This document shows positions 45,842 to 55,249 of a DNA stretch of 64,000 bases, one piece after another. Within the stretch, counting starts at the first letter, position 1. Each line of letters opens with the position of its first letter. The notes under the pieces were generated by a model that saw only the letters and a list, made by a program, of their open reading frames with translations, did not search any database and was not told the origin of the DNA. Source of the stretch: Bacteroidales bacterium. GTDB lineage: Bacteria > Bacteroidota > Bacteroidia > Bacteroidales > F082. The position numbers and the translations under genes were made by a program. Where the stretch lies: the NCBI GenBank assembly GCA_030690365.1, contig JAUYGX010000057.1, positions 32,372 to 96,371 on the forward strand. The letters run 5' to 3'.

Positions 45842-46771
45842 ATGAACTTTCCACAAACCTTAACGGTTTCCCAAGTGGCGGCCATTATTGATGGCAAAAT
45901 TATTGGAGTACCAGAACAAGAAACCTTCGGGCTAAACGAACTTCACGTAGTACGACCCGGGGATGTTACCTTTGTTGATCACCCAAAATATTACGACAAA
46001 GTCTTAAAATCAGCTGCTTCGGTTATCATAATTAACAAGGAAATTGATGCACCTGAGAACAAGAGTTTGATTTACCATCCAAAACCTTTCGATGCCTTTA
46101 AAAAGTTAATTCTTCATTTCAGACCATTTGTGGCCAGTTCAGCCATGGTTAGCCCCAGCGCAAAAATCGGAGAAGGTACTGTAATTCAACCCGGAGCCTT
46201 TGTTGGCAACCAGGTAACCATTGGTACAAACTGTATCATCCATGCCAATGTAACCATCAACGACCATTCGGTGATTGGAAATAATGTAATTATTCAACCC
46301 AATTCAGTGATTGGTGGCGACGGGTACTATTTTCAGCGCCGTCCGGAAGGTTATGTAAAATTTGAATCCGGGGGACGCGTCATTCTTGAGGACAATGTAG
46401 AAATCGGAGCATCATGCACTATCGACAAAGGCGTTACCGGCGACACAACCATTGGTGCCGGAACCAAAATGGACAACCAATGTCAGGTTGGACACGATAC
46501 AATTATAGGCAAGAATTGTTTGATTGGTGCTTTTGCAGCGATTGCGGGTGTAACCGTGATTGAAGATGATGTGCTGATTTGGGCACGTGTGGCCATTAAT
46601 AAGGACATCGTTGTTGGGGCAAAATCGATAATTCTAGCTACTTCAGCGCTGGATAAATCAGTTGAAGGCGGCAAAGTGTATATGGGTTCACCGGCAGTGG
46701 AAGTTCGCCAGTACTGGAAAGAACTTGCTGCCATCAGACAATTGCCTGAGCTAATAAAAAAGATAAAATAA
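45842..46771 (+). CDS. LpxD-like UDP-3-O-acylglucosamine N-acyltransferase
   Basis: A 309-residue LpxD homologue, somewhat shorter than the usual ~340. Its N-terminal uridine-binding domain (~1-100) carries HVVRPGDVTFVDHPKYYDKV. A left-handed beta-helix follows, with the catalytic His in NQCQVGHDTIIGKNCLIGAF (~217-236). It should add the second acyl chain to UDP-3-O-acylglucosamine. Several Bacteroidota carry two lpxD-like genes, and this one, after efp, is the type of the second copy, so its exact substrate is uncertain. It starts 2 bases after the efp stop. Confidence 0.85.
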   Translation: MNFPQTLTVSQVAAIIDGKIIGVPEQETFGLNELHVVRPGDVTFVDHPKYYDKVLKSAASVIIINKEIDAPENKSLIYHPKPFDAFKKLILHFRPFVASSAMVSPSAKIGEGTVIQPGAFVGNQVTIGTNCIIHANVTINDHSVIGNNVIIQPNSVIGGDGYYFQRRPEGYVKFESGGRVILEDNVEIGASCTIDKGVTGDTTIGAGTKMDNQCQVGHDTIIGKNCLIGAFAAIAGVTVIEDDVLIWARVAINKDIVVGAKSIILATSALDKSVEGGKVYMGSPAVEVRQYWKELAAIRQLPELIKKIK

Positions 46772-46789
46772 TCTGAATACTTATACTGG

Positions 46790-46824
46790 AAGGCCGGTTT
46801 TCATTCGTTGGAGGCCGGCTTTTC
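46790..46824 (+). terminator. probable terminator of the lpx cluster
   Basis: AAGGCCGG (46790-46797) can pair with CCGGCTTT (46815-46822, one G-U), followed by TTCTGTTT. The arm overlaps the 3' end of the convergent ligase gene. Confidence 0.5.
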
Positions 46825-48255
46825 TGTTTCCCGGGGATTGGTTTTGTCCAGGTGATACACATCAAGCGAAACCAGGATGGCAATGAACCCCCAAAAGGGA
46901 ACTGAAAGTTTATCTGTATCGAGGAAATTGTTGAGCACTCCATGGGCGAAATAAGTAATCAGGCCAAGCAATGACATCATACTCAGGAATTTCACCTCCC
47001 GGTCTCCATTCTTATAAACACGTAAGCCTGTAATCATCACAAAAACTAAAAGGATGAGAACAATTAACATTCCGGGAATTCCCATTTCGGCCAATGGTCC
47101 GAGGTATTCGCTGTGGGCGTTACCCATATCACCTAAATTGGTGGAGATAATGGTTTTTTCTTTGGCTCGCTGGAAAGGCGAATATACAAACTGGTAGGTG
47201 CCTGGGCCCCAGCCAACCGCAGGACGTTCGTCAAACAACCTGATTGCAGCCTGCCATCTGTTGATCCTTTCGAGGTTAGAGGCATCTGAAGAAATATTTG
47301 TAATAGATTGGATATGTTCGACAAAATTGGCTGATGAATCCTGTTTATTCTTTTCCAAACGGTCGATAATTTCCTGCTGGAAACTTAAGAAAAGACCAAT
47401 AACCACAACTACTGTAATTAATACAACGTAGAACCTGACCCGCCACAAAACCAGCATAAACACGCCGAAGGCTACTATCAAACTAATCCAGGCAGCCCGT
47501 CCATAGGAGAATATAATCCCTACAAGAAAAATAAACAATATTATGGAGGCTAATGTTCGCATTTTATTGGATGTGCCCGGAAAAAACACGAGGCCAAATG
47601 CTACTGGGATATACATGGCCAATGCAGCACCATAGGCGGTATGGTCGTTGTAGAAAGGCGACATAATCCAGTGACCAACATCCTCATCAAAGCCGTATTG
47701 CGAATGAAGCGTTACCGTATAAATCACCACTACGCCCAATGCAATCATATAAAGCCACAGGAACCTATGAATATTGGTGCGGTTTTTAAAGATCATGGCT
47801 GCCATAAAGTAAAACGGCACCACAAACCACAACCGGGAAATTAAATACTTCAAAGAAACGATCGGCATTTCGCTGGTTAGCATGGTAAAAAACATCCAGA
47901 TCAACTGAGCGTAAATGATATAACTGATGGGGTGTCTGGATATCCTGCGGTCGTATCTGTTTTCAAAAATAAGGTTGGCCAAAAAAAGCAACAACACCCC
48001 AAACATCAATGGCTCAGTGGGAAGTGAAATACCAAGACCCACATCCATGTCGAGGATATTAACTGCAAAAGGAGTTAAAAAAGTGATAAACAGAATGATC
48101 GTATCCAGAGAGGTTAGGTAATAATACAACATGATTAAAACCAGAGGCAACAGGAAAAACCAATACACATCCTTATTCAGGACAAGGTAAAAGTTGACCA
48201 CCAAAAATAAAGCAGCCAACAAATACACCCAGAGTATTTTATATTTTTCCTTCAA
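46801..48255 (-). CDS. O-antigen ligase/polymerase family protein
   Basis: A 484-residue polytopic protein of the Wzy/WaaL family with about twelve hydrophobic helices. The Wzy_C segment, a large periplasmic loop, holds VGWGPGTYQFVYSPF (~352-366) and DMGNAHSEYLGPLAEMGIPG (~380-399), with the Gly-His-Ser/Glu-type residues common to these proteins. It either joins glycan to lipid A core or polymerises repeat units; sequence alone does not decide. Start is TTG 48255, 18 bases after the upstream Wzz-like gene. It is last in the polysaccharide operon. Confidence 0.85.
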   Translation of the reverse strand: MKEKYKILWVYLLAALFLVVNFYLVLNKDVYWFFLLPLVLIMLYYYLTSLDTIILFITFLTPFAVNILDMDVGLGISLPTEPLMFGVLLLFLANLIFENRYDRRISRHPISYIIYAQLIWMFFTMLTSEMPIVSLKYLISRLWFVVPFYFMAAMIFKNRTNIHRFLWLYMIALGVVVIYTVTLHSQYGFDEDVGHWIMSPFYNDHTAYGAALAMYIPVAFGLVFFPGTSNKMRTLASIILFIFLVGIIFSYGRAAWISLIVAFGVFMLVLWRVRFYVVLITVVVVIGLFLSFQQEIIDRLEKNKQDSSANFVEHIQSITNISSDASNLERINRWQAAIRLFDERPAVGWGPGTYQFVYSPFQRAKEKTIISTNLGDMGNAHSEYLGPLAEMGIPGMLIVLILLVFVMITGLRVYKNGDREVKFLSMMSLLGLITYFAHGVLNNFLDTDKLSVPFWGFIAILVSLDVYHLDKTNPRETEKPASNE

Positions 48256-48273
48256 GACGAATTAGAGCATTAA

Positions 48274-49326
48274 TTAGGATTGCTCCTGTTTATTCATGCG
48301 CTTACCCTCAACCAGAAATATGAGCAATAAAGCGAAAATAAATGTAGCCAACGAACCAATAACGACCACAAGCCACCTCACAGGATAACTCTTTTTATCG
48401 GAAGGATATGGATAAGTAATTATGTTACTATACGTCATTTTGGCGTTATAAAAACGCACGGCCATTTCATATTCGAGTTTAATATTAACATAGGAACCCG
48501 CTTCATCCCGTAACATTTGGACTACCTCAATCAATTGTCCGCTGGCTTTTTCCATGTTTTTCATCAATCTTTCAACTTCCTTGGTGTTAATACCAGAACC
48601 ATTGTTGTTATCCACAGTTTTCAAATAACCACGCATAATTTCCTGCGACTGTGAACCATATTCAATAATACCTTGTTCAGTACCTAAAGTATAAAGAATT
48701 GTTTTTAATGAATCGAGGGTAGTGCGCTTCCTGGCCAGTTGTTCGCCATACATATCGATCACCTCTTTATATTTTGATTTGTGAAGTGAGGCAATCTTTT
48801 GATCATAATAATGAAAAATCGATTCAACCATCATTGATGCTGTATCGGGGTCTCTATCCATTACTTCAATCCTTACCGACTCAAAGGGGGTTTTGCTGAT
48901 ATGCACATTATCGTAATAGGTATTAACCAATAAAGTTTTAAAATATTGGTACTCGGGATTGATATCATAATGTTTTGAAAGGTCGAACTTGACAATCATG
49001 CTATCTACAATACTTTTCGAATTAAGCACTTGAAGCATCTGTTCCGTTTCGCTTTCTTCTGAGTATGGCTCAATGTTGGCAGGATAAGCAACTCCATAAG
49101 ACTTGTACATTGGAGTGATGAATGTGGGTCCGGAGAAAATAATTGCAAGTATAGCTGAAATACCAACTATTGAAATCAGATGGTATTTCCACTTGGCGAT
49201 TAAACTGACAATATGAGCACTGTTAAAAAATTTGTCCATTTCTATGTTATTAATGTCCCAGTATAATTCTTTGTTACTTTTATTAATGCCACTACTCCTT
49301 TTTTCTTCAACCAATGGGGGGTTCAT
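48274..49326 (-). CDS. Wzz/chain-length-determinant-like protein (second copy)
   Basis: A 350-residue inner-membrane polysaccharide co-polymerase-like protein with one transmembrane helix near the N-terminus (ISIVGISAILAIIFSGP) and one near the C-terminus (WLVVVIGSLATFIFALLLIF). Between them lies a periplasmic alpha-helical hairpin, with the conserved SETEQMLQVLNSKSIVDSMI. ATG 49326 is preceded by GAGGT ten bases upstream and is preferred over the GTG at 49338. There is no tyrosine-kinase domain. It is a diverged paralogue of the preceding gene. Confidence 0.83.
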   Translation of the reverse strand: MNPPLVEEKRSSGINKSNKELYWDINNIEMDKFFNSAHIVSLIAKWKYHLISIVGISAILAIIFSGPTFITPMYKSYGVAYPANIEPYSEESETEQMLQVLNSKSIVDSMIVKFDLSKHYDINPEYQYFKTLLVNTYYDNVHISKTPFESVRIEVMDRDPDTASMMVESIFHYYDQKIASLHKSKYKEVIDMYGEQLARKRTTLDSLKTILYTLGTEQGIIEYGSQSQEIMRGYLKTVDNNNGSGINTKEVERLMKNMEKASGQLIEVVQMLRDEAGSYVNIKLEYEMAVRFYNAKMTYSNIITYPYPSDKKSYPVRWLVVVIGSLATFIFALLLIFLVEGKRMNKQEQS

Positions 49327-49412
49327 TTTATGCAACACCTCAGGTTGTTTGGTCTTTAATACTTCTTTCTCAATTTCATTATGAAATGATCCAAAATTAA
49401 ATTTCCAATTTT

Positions 49413-50474
49413 TTAGATTACCCTTTCTGTAGTACTTTTTTTTTTAATGTTATCTCCCATTTTACCGGAAAATATTTCGAACAACCCGAGGAAAATAATC
49501 GCCAGCAAAATCACTGAGAAAGTAGACACTACAACTATTAACCATCTGATTGGATATGATTTACGCTCAGCCTTGTAGGCTGTATTGATTACAAATTTAT
49601 GTGGGAGGCTTTGGGTTGCATCCACCTTGGCTTCCTCATATTTGGCCTTTAACTCGCTAAGTTGCTTCTTATCATGTTCAAGCGCATCCCTTAACGAAAC
49701 ATAAGGGCCACCATATTTAGCCAGCATATCAAGTTTCGATTCAAGTCGCTTGATGCTTCCGGAACTATTCCCTTTGGCCATCTCCATGGCCAATTGACGG
49801 TTAAACATCTCAGCTTGACTTTCATAATCATGAACACCATACTGTCTCAACACGGTCATGCTGTCTTCCTTGGCTTTAATTTCGCCTTTCAGATTGAGGT
49901 ACTCACGCTCTACAATTTGAAAAGCTTTAACAGCAATCTGTTTCTGCATGTCGTTGATGGTGGAATCGATCAGCTCGGCCACATCATTTGCCATATCAGC
50001 CGCCATCCGGGCATCTCTGTCCATTACCGTAATTTTTACAGCCATGAATTCGGTACGCCTGAATTTGAAGTTGTTATCGTACTCATCATAAAGCTGTGTC
50101 ATTGCATATCTACCATCTTTTTTTAAGCCATAATGCTCCATCAGGTTGAAGTTGCTGATGATACGATCTCTGATTTTGTTGGAGTTTAGCACCTGTAGCA
50201 TTTGTTCAGTTTGCTCGTCTTCGCCAAATTCCAGAATATCCTTTGAGTTGTTAAAGTTATCGCTTAACAATACCTTTGAAATGGAATTACTCGCGGTAGG
50301 ATATAAAATTACCGTGGATTTATAAAGTGGTGTAATAAATTGGGGAGAGGAAAAGACAATCGATAATACAATGGTCAAAACACCAAGGATAACCAGATGC
50401 TTCCTGTAATGATAAACCACCTGTAATATGACTCCAGATAGAAAAGGTCTTTTAAAATCGCCGCCTGATTCCAT
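49413..50474 (-). CDS. Wzz/chain-length-determinant-like protein (first copy)
   Basis: A 353-residue Wzz-type protein: a transmembrane helix at ~25-45 (HLVILGVLTIVLSIVF), the SSPQFITPLYKSTVILYP motif shared with its paralogue, DEQTEQMLQVLNSNKIRDRI, a long coiled-coil periplasmic part, and the second helix after KSYPIRWLIVVVSTFSVILL. The PIRW motif just before that helix is typical of the family. Such proteins set the length of polysaccharide made by Wzy. It lies between the flippase (84 bases) and the second Wzz-like gene (86 bases). Confidence 0.85.
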   Translation of the reverse strand: MESGGDFKRPFLSGVILQVVYHYRKHLVILGVLTIVLSIVFSSPQFITPLYKSTVILYPTASNSISKVLLSDNFNNSKDILEFGEDEQTEQMLQVLNSNKIRDRIISNFNLMEHYGLKKDGRYAMTQLYDEYDNNFKFRRTEFMAVKITVMDRDARMAADMANDVAELIDSTINDMQKQIAVKAFQIVEREYLNLKGEIKAKEDSMTVLRQYGVHDYESQAEMFNRQLAMEMAKGNSSGSIKRLESKLDMLAKYGGPYVSLRDALEHDKKQLSELKAKYEEAKVDATQSLPHKFVINTAYKAERKSYPIRWLIVVVSTFSVILLAIIFLGLFEIFSGKMGDNIKKKSTTERVI

Positions 50475-50558
50475 TAAATTAATTCATTAAAGGTGCCAAA
50501 AGTAGGTAATTTTGTTCAATGTTCAAGCCTCATTCAAAACATACACAAATTAATCATC

Positions 50559-52043
50559 TCATTGATTGGTTTTCATAATGGAGGCAAATTCTTTGATGCT
50601 TAATAACTTCAGGGCAACTGAAGCCAGCAAACCGCTGAAAACAAGGGCCAGCAAGCTGATTTCCCAATCAAAATCGCCATAATTTTTAAGCAGAACTATC
50701 ATGGCCACCATAAATAAAGCCAAACAAATAAACCTAAATATAAGGGAATAATTAACTCGGAACCTAAAAATGTGCCTTACAATAAACAACTGGGCCACGG
50801 CTGTAAACATTTGTGCCAACATCCCCGCATAGGCTGATCCAATGGATTGAAATTTTGGAATAAGAATAAAATTTAGCCCTAAATTAATAACAACGCCCCC
50901 CAATGCAACTAAATTTAAAAGACGCATATTGTTGTTAGCAGTCAATAGGGTACCAAACACATAATTAGATGATATGGCTACAAAACTAAACATAAGCACT
51001 GAGAAAATGGTGGCTGACTGCCCTATTCTTGAATTAAAATGCAGGAGTGTTTCGTCAGGCATCCTGGTATATAACATAGTCATAATCTGTTCACTATAAG
51101 CCGAAACCGACATGGCTATGATCAAAACCCCGGAAATTAGGATCGAAAACGAGAGACGTGTTAAGTGTTCTACATCCTGCTTTTTGGAAATCATTTTTGC
51201 AAATAAAGGCAAAAGCAATACGGCAAAAAGATAGGCGAAGTTCTGGCCGGCATCTAAAAGCCTAAATGCCTGCGAATAAACACCTACCTGCTCATAAGCC
51301 ACCTCTTTTGGCAATAACCGCGCTAAAATGACCGGATCGATGCGGTTGTAAAAACTCATCAACAGCACCAATGAGGCAAATGGCAAACTCTTTTTAACAA
51401 TCAGGATGAAGAATGGCAGATTCCAGTTGAAGCGAAGTTTACCTGCTTTGTTAAGCACCGCAATCAAAGCAATGAAGGCTGTTATCAAATAAGCCGCAGT
51501 CTGACCGTAAACAAACCATTCAATGGTAAAAGTGGCATTGTACAATCCTGTCCAGAGCAGGAAACCGCAAATCATGATCATCAGTAAACGGTCGAGTACA
51601 GAGATTAGGCTATCCGTTTTGAAAAGTAGTAAACCATTCAGGTTCGATCGCAGATAGAGTACAAACGACAGCAGAAACTGGTTAAAACCAACCCAGGCCA
51701 ATAAATATAAAGCACGTCCTTGATACCCGTTAAACCAGGCAATCCCAAAAATGACCAGTGCGTACAGAAAGCCAAGCATCATCTTCATGGTGCCTATTCC
51801 GGCCAGATGTTTACTTAATAATTGGTTATTCTGCGCGATGTTGCGGTTGTTAAAATTGGTAATCCCAAGATCGAGAAAGATGAAAAACAAAAAGGAAAAG
51901 TTAAATATGGTATAGTACAGTCCATATTCTTCAGGTCCCACCAGATTCTGTACCTGGCGGTCAATGCCAAAAATCCATAGTGGTTTTACCAAGAGGTTGA
52001 GTACAATGAGTAAAACCAGATTTTTAAGAAATTTCTTTTGCAT
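50559..52043 (-). CDS. polysaccharide flippase (Wzx/MVF-type)
   Basis: A 494-residue membrane protein with about twelve to fourteen helices and the Polysacc_synt pattern: VGPEEYGLYYTIFNFSFLFF (~32-51) and LDLGITNFNNRNIAQ (~55-69). It should move lipid-linked sugar units across the inner membrane. The start is set at ATG 52043: a TACCTTTG -7 box lies 5 bases upstream, so longer forms starting at 52085 would begin before the promoter. It is the first gene of a unit with two Wzz-like genes and the ligase. Confidence 0.85.
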   Translation of the reverse strand: MQKKFLKNLVLLIVLNLLVKPLWIFGIDRQVQNLVGPEEYGLYYTIFNFSFLFFIFLDLGITNFNNRNIAQNNQLLSKHLAGIGTMKMMLGFLYALVIFGIAWFNGYQGRALYLLAWVGFNQFLLSFVLYLRSNLNGLLLFKTDSLISVLDRLLMIMICGFLLWTGLYNATFTIEWFVYGQTAAYLITAFIALIAVLNKAGKLRFNWNLPFFILIVKKSLPFASLVLLMSFYNRIDPVILARLLPKEVAYEQVGVYSQAFRLLDAGQNFAYLFAVLLLPLFAKMISKKQDVEHLTRLSFSILISGVLIIAMSVSAYSEQIMTMLYTRMPDETLLHFNSRIGQSATIFSVLMFSFVAISSNYVFGTLLTANNNMRLLNLVALGGVVINLGLNFILIPKFQSIGSAYAGMLAQMFTAVAQLFIVRHIFRFRVNYSLIFRFICLALFMVAMIVLLKNYGDFDWEISLLALVFSGLLASVALKLLSIKEFASIMKTNQ

Positions 52044-52048
52044 CCCGA

Positions 52049-52056
52049 CAAAGGTA
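52049..52056 (-). promoter_or_regulatory. -7 box of the polysaccharide operon
   Basis: Minus-strand TACCTTTG, exact for TAnnTTTG, 5 bases before the flippase ATG, implying a leaderless or near-leaderless transcript. It also decides the start codon. Confidence 0.5.
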
Positions 52057-52110
52057 GAAAATCGATGTAACGCAACAACGCACATCCTGCCAAAATATTT
52101 CTGGTGTATG

Positions 52111-52139
52111 TTTGAAACTTTTTCAAATCGCTATCTTTG
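52111..52139 (+). promoter_or_regulatory. tyrS promoter
   Basis: TTTG (52111-52114) and TATCTTTG (52132-52139), spacing 17. The box lies 17 bases before ATG 52157 and downstream of the TTG at 52112, ruling that TTG out as the start. Confidence 0.5.
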
Positions 52140-52156
52140 CACAAATTTTAAAAGAA

Positions 52157-53461
52157 ATGGTGAAGAATTTTGTTGAAGAATTGCGCTGGCGTGGCATGAT
52201 CCACGACCTGACCCCCGGAACCGAAGAATACATGAATAATAATATGACCGCCGGATATGTTGGCATCGATCCTACTGCCGACAGCCTCCACATTGGTCAT
52301 TTGGTGGGGGTGATGATGCTAAAGCACCTGCAAATGTGCGGACACAAACCCATTGCGTTGGTCGGGGGAGCTACCGGAATGATTGGAGATCCATCCGGAA
52401 AATCGCAGGAACGCAATCTCCTGACAGAAGATACGCTTCGCCAAAACGAAAACGGTCTTAAAAAACAATTGGCTAAGTTTCTGGATTTCGACAATAACCA
52501 ACCCAATGCGGCCATGCTGGTAAACAACTACGACTGGATGAAATCTTTTAGTTTTCTGGAATTCATCCGCGAGGTAGGCAAACATATTACCGTGAATTAC
52601 ATGATGGCCAAGGATTCGGTAAAAAAACGCATTTCGGCTGAAAGTAAAACGGGGATGTCCTTCACCGAATTTAGCTACCAGTTGGTACAAGGATTTGATT
52701 TTCTCCACCTGTTTCAAACACATGGATGCCATTTGCAAATGGGCGGTTCTGATCAATGGGGAAATATTACCACCGGCACTGAGCTTATCCGCCGCAAACT
52801 GGGATCGGACCAGGAAGCCTTTGCCCTCACCTGTCCGTTGATTACCAAAGCCGACGGAACCAAATTTGGAAAAACGGAAAGCGGAAATGTTTGGCTCGAT
52901 CCCGAAAGAACCACCCCTTATGAATTCTATCAGTTCTGGCTCAACGTATCGGATGAAGATGCAGCAAAATACATTAAAATATTTACGCTGTTAAACCAGG
53001 AAGAAATTCAGAAGTTGGTTGAAGAGCATTTAGAGGCACCCCACGTGCGGCTTTTACAAAAAACACTGGCGCGTGAAATTACCATCAGGGTTCATTCGGA
53101 AGAAGAGTATGAAACGGCTCTTTCTGCAACTGAGATCCTGTTCGGTAAGGGAACCACCGAAACGCTCAGACGCCTGAACGAAAAAACATTGCTTAGCATT
53201 TTTGCAGGAGTGCCACAATCAGAAATCAGCCGAAGTAAGTTTGAATCAGGCATTGGCATTTTAGACTTTCTTTCGCATGAAACCGGTGTCTTCACATCGA
53301 ATGGCGAAGCCAGGCGCATGTTGAAAGAAAACGGCGTTTCTATCAATAAGGATAAAATCACAGAAAATTATACTTTGTCGGGTAGCGATTTATTAAACAA
53401 TCAGTACATCCTGGTACAAAAAGGAAAAAAGAACTATTTTCTCGTGAAGATTGTCTCCTGA
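52157..53461 (+). CDS. tyrS: tyrosyl-tRNA synthetase
   Basis: A 434-residue class I aminoacyl-tRNA synthetase. [20 protein letters not shown] (~33-52) holds the HIGH motif, [14 protein letters not shown] (~66) and [17 protein letters not shown] (~195) are TyrS-specific, and KFGKT in [15 protein letters not shown] (~236) is the KMSKS-type loop. An S4 RNA-binding domain is at the C-terminus ([20 protein letters not shown]). The 45 bases upstream that remain in frame contain the promoter, so ATG 52157 is the likely start. Divergent from the flippase. Confidence 0.96.
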   Translation: MVKNFVEELRWRGMIHDLTPGTEEYMNNNMTAGYVGIDPTADSLHIGHLVGVMMLKHLQMCGHKPIALVGGATGMIGDPSGKSQERNLLTEDTLRQNENGLKKQLAKFLDFDNNQPNAAMLVNNYDWMKSFSFLEFIREVGKHITVNYMMAKDSVKKRISAESKTGMSFTEFSYQLVQGFDFLHLFQTHGCHLQMGGSDQWGNITTGTELIRRKLGSDQEAFALTCPLITKADGTKFGKTESGNVWLDPERTTPYEFYQFWLNVSDEDAAKYIKIFTLLNQEEIQKLVEEHLEAPHVRLLQKTLAREITIRVHSEEEYETALSATEILFGKGTTETLRRLNEKTLLSIFAGVPQSEISRSKFESGIGILDFLSHETGVFTSNGEARRMLKENGVSINKDKITENYTLSGSDLLNNQYILVQKGKKNYFLVKIVS

Positions 53462-53502
53462 TGATTATCAGTACTTTCTGATCAGAAAACAACAACTTAT
53501 TC

Positions 53503-53546
53503 AACCCCGTTTGATCTGAAAAATATTCAAATGGGGTTTTGTTTTT
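53503..53546 (+). terminator. tyrS terminator
   Basis: AACCCCGTTTGA (53503-53514) pairs with TCAAATGGGGTT (53527-53538, one G-U), followed by TTTTGTTTTT. Confidence 0.8.
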
Positions 53547-53639
53547 CAAAGAATACAAAAAGTTCCCGGATTCCCGGACCAGCGCAGAAAACATGGAGTT
53601 TTTTTACTAATATTGCATAGTTAGACAACTACTGCGAAT

Positions 53640-54302
53640 ATGATCATACAGAAAAAACTCCTGTTTACCTTTCTTGCTGTTTTTTTCCATCTATTTGTAT
53701 TCAGCCAATATGCCCTGCTCGAAGATTACCACGATCAGTCAGGCATGGCCATTGGCGCAAAAATCACCACCTTCGGACCCGGTGTTGAATTGAATGTGTC
53801 GCTAAATAAGTCGATTGCTTTCAGGGCGGGGGCTGCTGCTTTTGCCTATAAGTATACACAAGATATCAATACCGGCGATGCCATTGCACGAAATGCCCGG
53901 GCAAGCCTTGGGGTAATCTCACTTGGCCTCGACTGGCAGTTTGTTGGTTTTATCCACCTGTCAGGGGGTGTACTTTATAATTTTTCGCACATCGATTTCG
54001 ATGTTACCCCGTCAATACCTACCGCAAGCAACAATGGAACCGTATATTATCATTTGGTACCGCATAAGTACTGCCCCTATTTTTTACTTGGATTTGGACG
54101 AAGTGTTTCGAAAAACAGGGTGGTGAGTGTTGGATTTGATGTGGGCTTAACCTATCAGGGGAAAACCATTGTTTCCAACGAAGTGGAAGGTAATATTTCA
54201 GAAAAAACACTTTCCAAGTGGAATTACAACGTTGAAAGCAATTCAAGACTTTATAATATTTACCCTGTTGTCAGCCTGATGATCGCCTTCCGGATTTTCT
54301 AG
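53640..54302 (+). CDS. outer-membrane beta-barrel protein, tandem paralogue 1
   Basis: A 220-residue exported protein of unknown function. A signal peptide (KLLFTFLAVFFHLFVFSQ) is followed by alternating hydrophobic/aromatic strands typical of a small eight-stranded barrel, ending in SLMIAFRIF with a terminal Phe. Motifs shared with the next gene include AIGAKITTFGPGVEL, YKYTQDINTGDA, LGVISLGLDWQFVGF, GGVLYNFS and YQGKT. No function can be assigned. It starts 94 bases after the tyrS terminator. Confidence 0.72.
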   Translation: MIIQKKLLFTFLAVFFHLFVFSQYALLEDYHDQSGMAIGAKITTFGPGVELNVSLNKSIAFRAGAAAFAYKYTQDINTGDAIARNARASLGVISLGLDWQFVGFIHLSGGVLYNFSHIDFDVTPSIPTASNNGTVYYHLVPHKYCPYFLLGFGRSVSKNRVVSVGFDVGLTYQGKTIVSNEVEGNISEKTLSKWNYNVESNSRLYNIYPVVSLMIAFRIF

Positions 54303-54370
54303 GGTTCAGTAAATGAATCGAACCGCCTATTCAAATGAACAAATTCTGTTGATCCAACGATCGAAAGACT

Positions 54371-54378
54371 TATATTTG
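54371..54378 (+). promoter_or_regulatory. -7 box of barrel paralogue 2
   Basis: TATATTTG, exact for TAnnTTTG, 31 bases before ATG 54410. It suggests the second copy is transcribed on its own. Confidence 0.4.
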
Positions 54379-54409
54379 TTTTTTGCACTGTCACCTAACT
54401 CGAAATACT

Positions 54410-55057
54410 ATGAACACGCTACAAAAAATTTCACTTTCGGGTATTTTAATACTCCTGCACCTTATTGTTTTTGGTCAAACCACCCGCGATCAGAATGGAT
54501 TGGCCATCGGCGTACAATTAACCTCGTATGGCCCTGGTATTAAAGTGATTAAATCGCTTAACAATTCATTTAATGTTCATACCGGAATGGCCTTTTTCAA
54601 GTATCAATATAACCAGGATATTGAGGCAGGTGATGCCACCTCCCACAACAACCAGGCTAATCTCGGGGCCATTTCGCTGGGTGCAGACTGGCAGTTTATC
54701 AATTTCATGCGGCTTTCCACCGGACTCATTTACAATTTCTCGGAAATAACATTTGATATTTCACCCACCAACCCCGATGAGAAAAATCATGGTGACGTGG
54801 CCTACACGCTCAAACCAAACACTATTTGTCCGTTTTTTACGATTGGTTTTGGCCGGAATATTTCAAAAAACAAAATGGTTAGTTTTGGTGTGGATTTGGG
54901 GATTAGTTATCAGGGAGCTGCCAAAATTGACTATGTAGTGAATGGCACCTTTGAAGAATCGTTGCTTTCGCGCTGGAGGTACAACGTAGAAAGCGGAGCC
55001 ACCTATTATAAAGTGTATCCCATCCTCAACCTGAACCTGGCTTTTAGGATTTTTTAA
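54410..55057 (+). CDS. outer-membrane beta-barrel protein, tandem paralogue 2
   Basis: A 215-residue exported protein clearly related to the preceding gene: AIGVQLTSYGPGIKV, YQYNQDIEAGDA, LGAISLGADWQFINF, TGLIYNFSEITFDISP, CPFFTIGFGRNISKNKMVSF and a final LNLAFRIF. Signal peptide: LQKISLSGILILLHLIVFGQ. ATG 54410 is used, since the longer frame starting at TTG 54383 would begin almost at the transcription start. As in paralogue 1 there is no recognisable catalytic or binding motif. Confidence 0.72.
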   Translation: MNTLQKISLSGILILLHLIVFGQTTRDQNGLAIGVQLTSYGPGIKVIKSLNNSFNVHTGMAFFKYQYNQDIEAGDATSHNNQANLGAISLGADWQFINFMRLSTGLIYNFSEITFDISPTNPDEKNHGDVAYTLKPNTICPFFTIGFGRNISKNKMVSFGVDLGISYQGAAKIDYVVNGTFEESLLSRWRYNVESGATYYKVYPILNLNLAFRIF

Positions 55058-55178
55058 ACTCCTCTGTCCACGATCGGTAACAGCCATTTCGTGTAGGGCC
55101 ATTTTCGTGATAACTTTCCATCAAAATCTGATGATTTGAAATCATATATATTTATTTAACAATATTTTAGATTGCTTA

Positions 55179-55210
55179 TTTGTAATTATTCTAAATTGAC
55201 ATTACCTTTG
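55179..55210 (+). promoter_or_regulatory. sodA promoter
   Basis: TTTG (55179-55182), exactly 20 bases, then TACCTTTG (55203-55210). This is the best match in the window to the TTTG-N19/21-TAnnTTTG consensus; the ATG is 39 bases downstream. Confidence 0.7.
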
Positions 55211-55249
55211 CAAAACATTAAAATATTTTTTGACTTAAAAAACTAAGAT

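Noticed and set aside
52044..52085. Longer flippase frame to 52085
   Set aside because: A -7 box at 52049-52056 on the same strand lies within it, so it would not be transcribed.
52112..52156. Longer tyrS reading frame starting at TTG 52112
   Set aside because: This TTG lies inside the promoter, before the TATCTTTG -7 box; ATG 52157 is better.
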